From an uncultured Planctomycetota bacterium (lineage in GTDB: Bacteria > Planctomycetota > UBA1135 > UBA2386), in the NCBI GenBank assembly GCA_903925435.1, contig CAIYFF010000599.1:1-6147 (forward strand): a stretch of DNA of 6,147 nt, written 5' to 3'. Position 1 is the stretch's first letter; each line of letters opens with the position of its first letter. Positions 1-6,054 of this stretch are shown here, piece after piece. Made by a program: the position numbers and the translations under genes. The notes under the pieces were generated by a model, which was given only the letters and a program-made list of their open reading frames with translations, was not told the DNA's origin and made no database searches.

Positions 1-422
1 CCGGGGCGCTGCGCATCGCGTGCGGCATCGTCTTCTTGCTCGTGCACGGACTCCCAAGGCAACGCGTATTGCGTGCGATGCGTGCCGTAGGTGGCGCCGC
101 AGTGGGTGAGCACGTCCTTCTCGTCGAAGAAGACCCAGAGTCGATCGGTTCGCATGTCCTGGGCGAACATGTTGAACACCACGAGCACCAAGCCTGCGCT
201 CTTCGCGCTGGATGCGTCGTATCGGTAGGCCGAACGCCGGCCGAGTTGCACGACCTCCGTGGGAGCTCCGAGCCTTTCGACGACCTCTCGCGCAGTTGTC
301 TTGCCCGGCTCGAACGTCCTCACGATCTGCGCATCGATCGGATCGTTGGTCTCCATCCGCGCGATGCCGCACGAAGCGAGAAACAGGGCGGACAGGGCAA
401 TCGCGAGCGAGCGCTTCAGCAT
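1..422 (-). CDS. BamE/SmpA-like outer-membrane lipoprotein, partial (5' part)
   Basis: Reading down from the ATG at 422-420 gives 140 open codons that run off the left edge, so the stop is not seen. The N-terminus is a classic lipoprotein signal: basic MLKR, a hydrophobic core, then the lipobox LASC with Cys18. Gly19 at +2 does not suggest inner-membrane retention. Residues 37-54 (FEPGKTTAREVVERLGAP) match the BamE/SmpA pattern, a turn and helix ending in LGxP, followed by beta-type segments (VVQLGRRSAYRYD, then DRLWVFFDEKDVLTHCG). A hydrophobic stretch (residues 77-86) may be a buried strand. BamE itself is a small part of the outer-membrane beta-barrel assembly machine, but many lipoproteins share this fold, so BamE function is not implied. 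The gene is divergent from the dehydrogenase. No Shine-Dalgarno sequence is visible before the start. I am confident of the lipoprotein and fold, less so of the role. Confidence 0.8.
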   Translation of the reverse strand, partial: MLKRSLAIALSALFLASCGIARMETNDPIDAQIVRTFEPGKTTAREVVERLGAPTEVVQLGRRSAYRYDASSAKSAGLVLVVFNMFAQDMRTDRLWVFFDEKDVLTHCGATYGTHRTQYALPWESVHEQEDDAARDAQRP

Positions 423-549
423 GATGGCGAGGCTAGCCCAGCGTCGCCGGTGCGCAACGTCGCAGGGCGGAGAGACTGCGGCTCCGGCGCCCCCGTCGAG
501 GCGGCACTTTTTGAGCGAACTTTCCTGCGCCGTGCCTAGGCTCCTTGGG
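423..549. promoter_or_regulatory. Divergent intergenic region, promoters not resolved
   Basis: This 127-bp spacer separates the start codons of the lipoprotein gene (leftward) and the dehydrogenase gene (rightward), so it must hold both promoters unless one lies inside a gene. I could not find a convincing -35/-10 pair on either strand. A TTGAGC near 513 and TAGGCT near 536 on the plus strand are spaced too widely for a sigma-70 promoter. An open frame continues upstream of the dehydrogenase ATG, but its translation is low-complexity and Arg/Ser-rich and does not look like family sequence. Confidence 0.4.
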
Positions 550-2100
550 ATGAACGTGCTCCAGAACTACGTGAGCGGCAGCTGGCAGGCTGGCAGCGGC
601 GCCACGAAGACACTCCACGATCCGTCCACCGAATCGGTCCTCGCCGAACTGCGCGAAGGAGGCATCGACTTTGGTGCAATGCTCGCGCATGCGCGCCAGA
701 AGGGATTGCCAGCGCTGCAGTCGATGACCTTTGCGCAGCGCGGCGAAGCCCTGAAGTCGCTGTCGAAGATGTTGCATGAGAAGCGCGACGAACTGATCGC
801 GATCAGCACGCAGAACGGCGGCAACACGCGAGGCGACGCGAAGTTCGACCTCGATGGCATGACCGGGACGCTCGCGTTCTACGGCTCGCTCGGCGCTTCG
901 CTGCCACCGAGCGGCGTGATGCTCGATGGCGAAGGTGTCCAACTTGGTCGCACGCCACGTTTCTTCGGTCAGCATGTGTTGACCGCGCGCCCCGGCGTCG
1001 CGATCCACATCAACGCGTTCAACTTCCCGGCGTGGGGCATGGGCGAGAAGATGGCGTGCGCACTGCTCGCTGGTGTGCCCGTGGTTGAGAAGGCTGGCGC
1101 GCCGAGCGCGATGCTTGCATGGCGCATTGCGCAGCTCGTCGTCGAGAGCGGGATCCTCCCGGAGGGCAGCTTTCAGTTCGTGTGCGGCTCGGTCGCGGGC
1201 GCGCTCGACCATCTTGCTCCGCTCGACTCGGTTGCGTTCACGGGGTCGTCGAAGACCGGCGCGATCATTCGCGGCAACAAGAACCTGATCGCGAAGAACT
1301 GCCGCGTGAACATCGAGGCGGACTCGGTCAACGCAGCCGTTCTCGGCGCAGATGTCGATGTCGGCGGCGACACGTTTGCCCAGTTCGTCACCAATGTCGC
1401 GGTCGACATGACGCAGAAGGCGGGACAGAAGTGCACCGCTGTGCGGCGCATCTTTGTTCCGGAAGCTCTGCTCGAGGACGTCAAGGAAGCGCTGCTCGAA
1501 CGCCTCAAGGCAACCAAGGTCGGCAATCCTGCCGATGAGACGGTTCGCATGGGGCCCGTTGCCAGCGCAGACGCGCTCGTGGCGGTGCAGTCGGGCATGC
1601 AGCAACTGCTGACGGCCGCGGATGCTCTGTGCGGCGGCCCTGCGAAGGCTGCGGATCGCGGCTACTTCGTCGCTCCGACCTTGCTGCTCGCGCGCGACCG
1701 CGGTGCCGCGCCTCTGCACGAGTTGGAAGTGTTCGGACCTTGCGCGACGCTGATCCCGTATTCGGGCGACGCGAAGGAAGCGGCGGCTCTGGCCAATCGC
1801 GGCGGCGGCGGCCTCGTCGCCAGCCTCTACTCAGACGACCGCGATACGCTCGATGGCCTCGTGCGCGCGATGGCTCCGTGGCACGGTCGCATCTGGATCG
1901 GCAGCGAGAAGACGCAGGGGCAGGCGTTGGGGCCGGGCGCGGTGTTGCCAGGCACGATCCATGGCGGCCCCGGTCGAGCCGGCGGCGGCGAGGAGCTTGG
2001 CGCGTTGCGTGGGCTTGCCTTCTACATGCAGCGGACGGCGCTCCAGGGCGATCGCGCGCTGCTCGGCAAGGTGCTCGGCGCCGAGTTGGCTTCTAGCTGA
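550..2100 (+). CDS. PaaZ/BoxD-type CoA-semialdehyde dehydrogenase, ALDH domain only
   Basis: The 516-residue product is an aldehyde dehydrogenase of the PaaZ/BoxD subgroup. These enzymes oxidise CoA-linked semialdehydes from aerobic aromatic degradation with NAD(P)+: 3,4-dehydroadipyl-CoA semialdehyde for BoxD (benzoyl-CoA route), or the ring-opened product of oxepin-CoA for PaaZ (phenylacetate route). Visible landmarks are NAFNFP with Asn158, Lys181 in the cofactor region, FTGSS at 230-234, general-base Glu256 in IEAD, nucleophile Cys295 in GQKCTA, and the subgroup signature HGGPGRAGGGEELG near the C-terminus. Glu256 and Cys295 fall at the same numbers as in E. coli PaaZ, which supports the ATG at 550 (MNVLQNYVSGSW). 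PaaZ also has a C-terminal MaoC-like hydratase domain, about 680 residues in all. That domain is absent here, so the length suits BoxD better. No signal peptide is seen, so it should be cytoplasmic. No partner paa or box genes are visible. The family call is firm; the exact substrate is not. Confidence 0.9.
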   Translation: MNVLQNYVSGSWQAGSGATKTLHDPSTESVLAELREGGIDFGAMLAHARQKGLPALQSMTFAQRGEALKSLSKMLHEKRDELIAISTQNGGNTRGDAKFDLDGMTGTLAFYGSLGASLPPSGVMLDGEGVQLGRTPRFFGQHVLTARPGVAIHINAFNFPAWGMGEKMACALLAGVPVVEKAGAPSAMLAWRIAQLVVESGILPEGSFQFVCGSVAGALDHLAPLDSVAFTGSSKTGAIIRGNKNLIAKNCRVNIEADSVNAAVLGADVDVGGDTFAQFVTNVAVDMTQKAGQKCTAVRRIFVPEALLEDVKEALLERLKATKVGNPADETVRMGPVASADALVAVQSGMQQLLTAADALCGGPAKAADRGYFVAPTLLLARDRGAAPLHELEVFGPCATLIPYSGDAKEAAALANRGGGGLVASLYSDDRDTLDGLVRAMAPWHGRIWIGSEKTQGQALGPGAVLPGTIHGGPGRAGGGEELGALRGLAFYMQRTALQGDRALLGKVLGAELASS

Positions 2101-2125
2101 CGAGTCGATCCTGCCAACGGATCCG

Positions 2126-2162
2126 TCGGTTCGCGCTGGGTCAGAAACCCAGTGTGAACCGA
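2126..2162 (+). terminator. 16-bp hairpin at the convergent junction, likely dehydrogenase terminator
   Basis: Arms 2126-2141 and 2147-2162 pair along all 16 positions around the 5-nt loop CAGAA (14 Watson-Crick pairs plus two G.U pairs in plus-strand RNA). It starts 26 nt after the dehydrogenase stop. No T-run follows on either strand, so it is not a textbook intrinsic terminator; it may stop transcription weakly, protect the 3' end, or work in both directions. In minus-strand RNA the two G.U pairs become A.C mismatches, so the fold favours the plus-strand transcript. The right arm and the loop also encode the last six residues of the convergent sulfatase. Confidence 0.55.
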
Positions 2163-3841
2163 TAGCCTGCGGACGCTGCGATGCCGGCCGCGTTGGCGGC
2201 TGGGTCGAGAGCAAATGCCTGCGCGAGCGCTTGGGTGCCCGCAAAGACTGGGTCCGTCGGAAGCGTGATCCAGAACAGCGCGGACGTGCTGCCGACGTAG
2301 GCCACGACATCGGGGCTCACGTAGAGGCTGCAGCCAGGCATGCCGTATGCCGCGAGCGGACTGGGCAACGCAGTTCCGTTCCACTGCGTGTCGTTGAACC
2401 CAACGTAGACAATCGTTGGGAAGCTCCGCGTGCTTGCGCCTACTCCTGGGCTGAGGACCCGCATGTGGTGGGCTGTGCCGAGCTTTGGAGGCGCGTAGCT
2501 CTTGATGCGAACCGATCCCGCGGTCGTTGCACAAGCCACTCCGAAGCGCTGGATGTGGCCCATGGGTCGCATGGACCACAAGTGCGACGCGAGCGATTGG
2601 TAGGCAACTTGGTCCGCCAAGCTGGTCGGGCCTGCGATCAGGTCGCGTTGCTCGTATGGATCCGTCCGTAGGTTGTAGAGCTCCTCGTGCGGCTCGATGA
2701 CCGGGTCATCAGAGAATCGCACCAGCTTGTAGTCGCCGTGGATCTGCGCGCATCCGCTGCCAAACCCAGTGCCGATCGTCTCCGCATAGATAGGTCGCTC
2801 AGCCTGAGGTTGGTTCGCCAACAACGGTGCGAAGCTCACTCCATCCAGAACGACGGGCACGTTCGCATTCGATCCACCGGCGAGGTCGAGCAGCGTCGGG
2901 AACACATCGACGGCGTGCACTCGGTCCGCGATGACGCGTCCAGCGTTGGTCACCGCGGGCCCCTGGACGATCATCGGAATCCGCACACCGCCTTCGTAGA
3001 GCGAACCTTTGGCTCGCGCTGGTGGTGCGATTGCCACCGCAGACGGCGCGCCGTTGTCCGACATCAGCAGCACATTGGTGCGGTTGCGAACGCTTCCGAG
3101 TCCCGCCATCAGGCGGCCGAACTCGGCGTCCAAGGCCTCGACCATCGCCTTGTAGAACGGCACCGGAGTGGTCGCGGGATTGAGGCCCGTGAGGTTCTGT
3201 CCGTGCAGATGTGCCGGCGGCGCGTGGAGAGGGGTGTGCGGCGCATGGAAGCTCAGCACCAGCAACCAAGGTCGCGTCTGCGCTCCAATCCAGAGCAGTG
3301 CTTCATCAACTTGGTCGGTGGTGGCATACGTCGTCGCCTGCACCGAGGCTCCGTTGGCGGTCTTCTGCCACTGGGTGTAGTTCGGCAGGTTGCCGTAGAG
3401 GGCGCCGACGAAGTGCGGCCAGCCTTGCACGTTGGGCGTGCTATGCCCGTGGCGATCGCCGAGATGCCACTTGCCGATGTAGGCGCGGGCATAGCCCCGC
3501 GATGCCATCGCTTCTGGCAGGATCCACTCTTCGTCGCGCAGTCCCGCATCGCCTGCCATGCACGTCACTTCCATTCCGCTGCGGAACGCGTGGCGTCCCG
3601 TCATCAGGCAAGCACGCGTCGGGGTGCACACGGGATTCGCATACGCGTTGGCAAAGCGAACGCCTTGCGCAGCGAGCTGGTCGAGGTTGGGCGTCGCAGG
3701 TGGATTCGCGTGCTGCTGGTAGCAACGCACATACTCCGGCCCGAGGTCATCGACGATGACGACGAGGAGGTTGGGCGGTGACTGCGCGCCGAGAACGCTT
3801 AGGACCCACGCGAATGCGCTGATCCAACGAAAGATATGCAT
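2141..3841 (-). CDS. Exported type I (formylglycine) sulfatase with C-terminal extension
   Basis: From the ATG at 3841-3839 the product has 566 residues. It opens with a Sec signal peptide (MHIFRW, hydrophobic core, probable cleavage after VLGA near residue 19), which decides the start; the frame is open for 59 codons upstream, but that part lacks family character. The mature protein is a sulfatase that hydrolyses sulfate esters. Metal-site Asp31-Asp32 lie in VIVDDLG. Cys72 in PVCTPTRACLMTG fits the CxPxR signature, so Cys72 should become formylglycine. GKWHLG follows with Lys124 and His126 (the fourth signature position is Arg118 where Ser/Thr is usual), then FHAPHTPLHAP, SDNG with Asp262/Asn263, and Lys278 before LYEGGVRIP. 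The catalytic part ends near residue 425. Residues 430-566 form a separate Gly/Pro/Ala-rich, beta-type tail resembling a C-terminal module of secreted planctomycetal proteins. The substrate cannot be told from sequence. No maturase or carbohydrate gene is nearby, and no Shine-Dalgarno sequence precedes the start. Confidence 0.92.
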   Translation of the reverse strand: MHIFRWISAFAWVLSVLGAQSPPNLLVVIVDDLGPEYVRCYQQHANPPATPNLDQLAAQGVRFANAYANPVCTPTRACLMTGRHAFRSGMEVTCMAGDAGLRDEEWILPEAMASRGYARAYIGKWHLGDRHGHSTPNVQGWPHFVGALYGNLPNYTQWQKTANGASVQATTYATTDQVDEALLWIGAQTRPWLLVLSFHAPHTPLHAPPAHLHGQNLTGLNPATTPVPFYKAMVEALDAEFGRLMAGLGSVRNRTNVLLMSDNGAPSAVAIAPPARAKGSLYEGGVRIPMIVQGPAVTNAGRVIADRVHAVDVFPTLLDLAGGSNANVPVVLDGVSFAPLLANQPQAERPIYAETIGTGFGSGCAQIHGDYKLVRFSDDPVIEPHEELYNLRTDPYEQRDLIAGPTSLADQVAYQSLASHLWSMRPMGHIQRFGVACATTAGSVRIKSYAPPKLGTAHHMRVLSPGVGASTRSFPTIVYVGFNDTQWNGTALPSPLAAYGMPGCSLYVSPDVVAYVGSTSALFWITLPTDPVFAGTQALAQAFALDPAANAAGIAASAGYRFTLGF

Positions 3842-3874
3842 GGAGGCAGGAGGAATGCCTTGTGCCGCATGCCA

Positions 3875-3888
3875 CCGGAGGACTCCGG
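3875..3888. repeat. Perfect 6-bp dyad upstream of the sulfatase
   Basis: CCGGAG-GA-CTCCGG is a perfect inverted repeat with a 2-bp centre. It lies 34 bp upstream of the sulfatase start codon, in its presumed leader or promoter region. A compact dyad like this could be an operator half-site pair or a small RNA hairpin (5-bp stem, GGAC loop). A chance palindrome in GC-rich DNA is equally possible, and no regulator gene is next to it. Confidence 0.25.
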
Positions 3889-3997
3889 GTTGACCGTCAT
3901 GCAGAACGGCCCAAATCTCCCCAAAACGAACTTGCTGGCAAGGACAGAGGCACGTTCCTGCTGCTCTCCCTGCTCTTCCTGCGGATCCCTCTTCTTC

Positions 3998-4018
3998 GTG
4001 CAGAGGACAGGTCTGCAC
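3998..4018. repeat. Perfect 7-bp inverted repeat between tRNA and sulfatase
   Basis: GTGCAGA and TCTGCAC flank the 7-nt spacer GGACAGG. On the minus strand it lies 42 nt beyond the tRNA 3' end, so it could be a processing or termination hairpin for the tRNA transcript. No T-run follows it; the next minus-strand bases are purine-rich. The rest of 3842-4060 holds no gene I can support. Its minus strand is purine-rich around 3955-3997. Confidence 0.3.
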
Positions 4019-4060
4019 ATCGCAATGCGACTTAGCGCACGCGGTCCGGCTGGATGAGAG

Positions 4061-4136
4061 TGGTGGGCGTTGCAGGGCTCGAACCTGCGACCCTCAGCTT
4101 GTCGAGCTGATGCTCTACCAACTGAGCTAAACGCCC
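4061..4136 (-). tRNA. tRNA-Val (anticodon GAC), CCA encoded, unusual C33
   Basis: The minus strand folds into a complete 76-nt class I tRNA. It has a fully paired 7-bp acceptor stem (GGGCGTT with AACGCCC), TA at positions 8-9, a D-arm with loop AGTTGGTA, a 5-bp anticodon stem (TCAGC with GCTGA), a five-base variable loop GGGTC, and a T-arm GCAGG-TTCGAGC-CCTGC. Discriminator A73 and an encoded CCA follow. The anticodon at 4103-4101 is GAC, which reads valine codons GUC and GUU. The anticodon loop is TCGACAA, so position 33 (at 4104) is C where nearly all tRNAs have U. Every stem pair is intact, so it does not look like a decayed gene. It lies alone, divergent from the downstream operon and in the same orientation as the sulfatase. 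Confidence 0.95.
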
Positions 4137-4150
4137 AGCCAGGGCGGGGG

Positions 4151-4178
4151 ATCATGCCGTCGAGCAAAGAGGAAGCAA
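4151..4178 (-). promoter_or_regulatory. Possible sigma-70 promoter for the tRNA
   Basis: On the minus strand TTGCTT (4178-4173) and CATGAT (4156-4151) are 16 bp apart. CATGAT ends 14 nt before the tRNA 5' end, a distance that suits a short-leader tRNA transcript. Each box is only a partial match to TTGACA/TATAAT, so this rests mainly on position. I found no matching promoter on the plus strand for the gene starting at 4349. Confidence 0.3.
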
Positions 4179-4348
4179 GTGGAAAGTCCGCGTTGGCGAG
4201 CAGCTAGGTCGATGCGGTGCGTCGCATGCGATGCACGACTGGTGCGCGCGACGCGTGGATGCGCGGAGTGGCAAGGGCAACTGCGAGTGGAACGCAGGGG
4301 CATCGCTCCTAGGATCCGCGCGGCGTTCGCGCCTCACCCGCCTTCGTG

Positions 4349-5002
4349 ATGGACCTTCTGCTCTCGCACCTAGAACCTGCGCACCTTCCGCTGCCGTTGC
4401 GCGGATCGAGCGCGAGATTTCTCCTGGGTCGCATGGAGCTGATCCTCGAGCCGGTGCGCGGTGGCTTCACGCTGCTGTGCCACGACGGCTCCGCCGCGCG
4501 CACGTGGTCGCTGGGGCTCAGTGGCGCTGGGCAGCTTTGGGTGCAGTGCAAGCTGCCTCGTTGGCCGTTGCGCGTGTCGCTTCGGGAGACGCTCGTGCTC
4601 GTGCCGCACAGTCGTGTACGCGGCTACGTCGCGGTGCCGCTCGTGCCGACGTTGCAGTGGAGAACCGAACACGCGGCTCCTGCGACGATCTGCGAACTGC
4701 TGCCCAACGCGCTCGGTGCGGAATGGGAGGACGCGAGCGCCGCAGTGGTGCAGCGCGTCACTTCGCCGTTCCTCCAGCGCACTCCGCTGCCCGATGAGCA
4801 ACTGCGAGCCATCGTGCCCCTGTTCCTACGCAACGACGCCGACTCGGTGCAAAGCCCCGATGCGTTGCCTCTGCAGTTGCGCGAAGAACAACTTCGTTCG
4901 TGTCGTCAGCATTTGATCGCGTCTCCACAGCGCCTGCGCATCGGCAACGACGGCCGCATGCAAGAGATCCCTCGCTCCGCCACCAAAGTGCCGCAACCAT
5001 GA
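4349..5002 (+). CDS. DUF432-like protein of unknown function
   Basis: The 217-residue product has no signal peptide or membrane segment and should be cytoplasmic. The pattern looks like the DUF432 family: an N-terminal beta-strand pair (RFLLGRMELILEPVRGGFTL, residues 23-42), a basic/proline segment before a strand and YVAVPL (residues 93-98), an acidic stretch near residues 123-130, then AIVPLFLRNDADS (154-166) leading to DALPLQLREEQL and a closing two-strand element (QRLRIGNDGRMQEI). This is recalled from family character, not a search, so it is tentative. The first ATG is at 4349; a GTG lies directly before it at 4346, and neither has a Shine-Dalgarno sequence. The stop codon overlaps the next start as ATGA, so the two genes are very probably co-transcribed and translationally coupled. 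To my recollection some DUF432 proteins occur beside MscS-type channels; no channel is visible here. Confidence 0.6.
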   Translation: MDLLLSHLEPAHLPLPLRGSSARFLLGRMELILEPVRGGFTLLCHDGSAARTWSLGLSGAGQLWVQCKLPRWPLRVSLRETLVLVPHSRVRGYVAVPLVPTLQWRTEHAAPATICELLPNALGAEWEDASAAVVQRVTSPFLQRTPLPDEQLRAIVPLFLRNDADSVQSPDALPLQLREEQLRSCRQHLIASPQRLRIGNDGRMQEIPRSATKVPQP

Positions 5003-6006
5003 GCCGCCTCTGTCTTGATCGCGCAGCGATCACTGCGCTCTCTGTTCCGATGGGAGGACTTCGCGGGAAGGCCGCAGCAGCGTGCTTGTTGCTGCTGATC
5101 GTGTCATTGCCCAGTTGTTCGGAGAACGCAAGCGAGACGCGCATTCGCGAGCTCGAGGCGAGGATCGAGCGGCAAGAGATTGCCAACGAGCAACTGCGCC
5201 GCAGGCTTGGCGGCATGCTCGATGGCCTCGCGTTGCGGATGGATCGAGTGGTCGATGCACTTGGTGAAGGCGCGCCCAAGGCAAGCGCCCCGGTCGCAGA
5301 CGTCACGCCGATTCCAACCAAGGAACGAGCGGAGAGCTCCTCCGCCGAGCGGGTCGTGGCGTCGCCGGTCAATCCCGCCGATGCGCTCGCTCGCGATCGT
5401 CGAACGGGGGCGTGGGTCGCCGCTTTGGCCGCTGTGGTAGCTGCCGCGTTCGTTGCGTGGCGCTGGCGTTCGCAGCGGGCGCGGGGATGGCGTGGCGATG
5501 CCGACCTTGAGGCATCGGGCGACAGTGCCGCATGGAGCGAGGCGAATGTGCTGTCCGATGCTGTGCCGCAGAAGGATGCAAGTCCGAGCGCCGCGGCGAA
5601 GCGGTCCGAGCAGTTCATCGAAGAGCAGGACTTGATCATTCTCGATCCGACGGATGCGGACGAACAAGCCGCGATCGTCGGTGAGCCTGAGCGCACGACG
5701 ATGCAGTCGACGTCGCCTGCGCAGCGCTCCACCGAGACCAGGACAGAATCGCGGGCCATGCCGACGCTCGATCCCAGTGGTCCGGCGCGCACCGCCTTCC
5801 ACGTGGATGCACACGAGCCTCCCGTCGCCCGCGCGTCGATCGAGTCGTATCTCCGCCACGACCCTCGGGTGCTGCAAAAGCCTGCGCCCGTGGTGCGCGT
5901 CCACGAGGGCGGCCTCTCGGTGGACTGCGCGCTGCTGCCAGGGCTTGCCGCTGGCGAGCGAGAGCATCTGCGCGCGGTGTTGCAGCGGCTCGCTTCGCCT
6001 CGCTGA
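4999..6006 (+). CDS. Lipobox, coiled-coil and single-TM protein of unknown function
   Basis: I do not recognise this 335-residue product. In order it shows a hydrophobic signal segment (AAAACLLLLIVS, residues 25-36) ending in LPSC with candidate lipid-modified Cys40; a charged heptad-rich coiled coil (about 43-90, Leu/Ile/Ala-spaced, rich in Glu and Arg); a Pro/Ala/Ser linker (91-137); a transmembrane helix (138-154); Trp/Arg residues just after it; a long acidic, disordered Ser/Ala/Glu region; and a compact C-terminal segment (about 278-335: SIESYLRHDPRVLQ, then VRVHEGGLSVDC, then a helix). The first start makes an ATGA overlap with the upstream gene. An in-frame ATG at 5050 would place the lipobox Cys at residue 23, more normal for a lipoprotein, so it could be the true start. 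If both membrane elements work, the coiled coil lies outside the inner membrane and the C-terminus in the cytoplasm, beside the soluble partner. Confidence 0.75.
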   Translation: MSRLCLDRAAITALSVPMGGLRGKAAAACLLLLIVSLPSCSENASETRIRELEARIERQEIANEQLRRRLGGMLDGLALRMDRVVDALGEGAPKASAPVADVTPIPTKERAESSSAERVVASPVNPADALARDRRTGAWVAALAAVVAAAFVAWRWRSQRARGWRGDADLEASGDSAAWSEANVLSDAVPQKDASPSAAAKRSEQFIEEQDLIILDPTDADEQAAIVGEPERTTMQSTSPAQRSTETRTESRAMPTLDPSGPARTAFHVDAHEPPVARASIESYLRHDPRVLQKPAPVVRVHEGGLSVDCALLPGLAAGEREHLRAVLQRLASPR

Positions 6007-6048
6007 GTTCGCGGCAGAGAAAGAGCGGGCTCGCGCGTTCGCGCTCGC

Positions 6049-6054
6049 TATAGT
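6049..6054 (+). promoter_or_regulatory. TATAGT, possible -10 box for the downstream dehydrogenase
   Basis: TATAGT matches five of six bases of the sigma-70 -10 consensus and stands out in GC-rich DNA, 42 nt before the ATG at 6097. No TTGACA-like -35 is found at the right distance. Just upstream, GAGCG (6023-6027) and CGCTC (6042-6046) could pair into a weak hairpin after the preceding operon, without a T-run. Confidence 0.3.

Noticed and set aside
259..549. Upstream extension of the dehydrogenase frame by 97 codons
   Set aside because: The part from 259 to 422 overlaps the lipoprotein gene on the other strand, the sequence lacks family character, and Glu256/Cys295 numbering agrees with the ATG at 550.
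433..1719. Long minus-strand open frame (428 codons) opposite the dehydrogenase
   Set aside because: It is antisense to a gene with complete catalytic motifs. Its translation is rich in Arg, His and Ala without family features, as expected from GC-rich antisense frames.
2113..2127. ACGGATCCGT palindrome and a GATCC/GGATC stem in the convergent gap
   Set aside because: Both are short and overlap the base of the much stronger hairpin at 2126-2162; they contain a BamHI-type palindrome and are expected by chance.
2687..3781. Long plus-strand open frame (364 codons) opposite the sulfatase
   Set aside because: The opposite strand encodes a sulfatase with all its signatures. The plus-strand product is Arg-rich, has no domain pattern and is a GC-bias shadow.
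3799..3900. Possible 33-codon leader peptide (ATG at 3900, minus) overlapping the sulfatase start
   Set aside because: A GGGGAG lies upstream but 16 nt from the ATG, too far for a good ribosome site. The peptide has no regulatory codon run, and chance overlap is likely.
3799..4167. Minus-strand open frame running through the tRNA
   Set aside because: Its SSVGRASARQAEGRRFEPC-type peptide is the well-known false translation of a tRNA gene.
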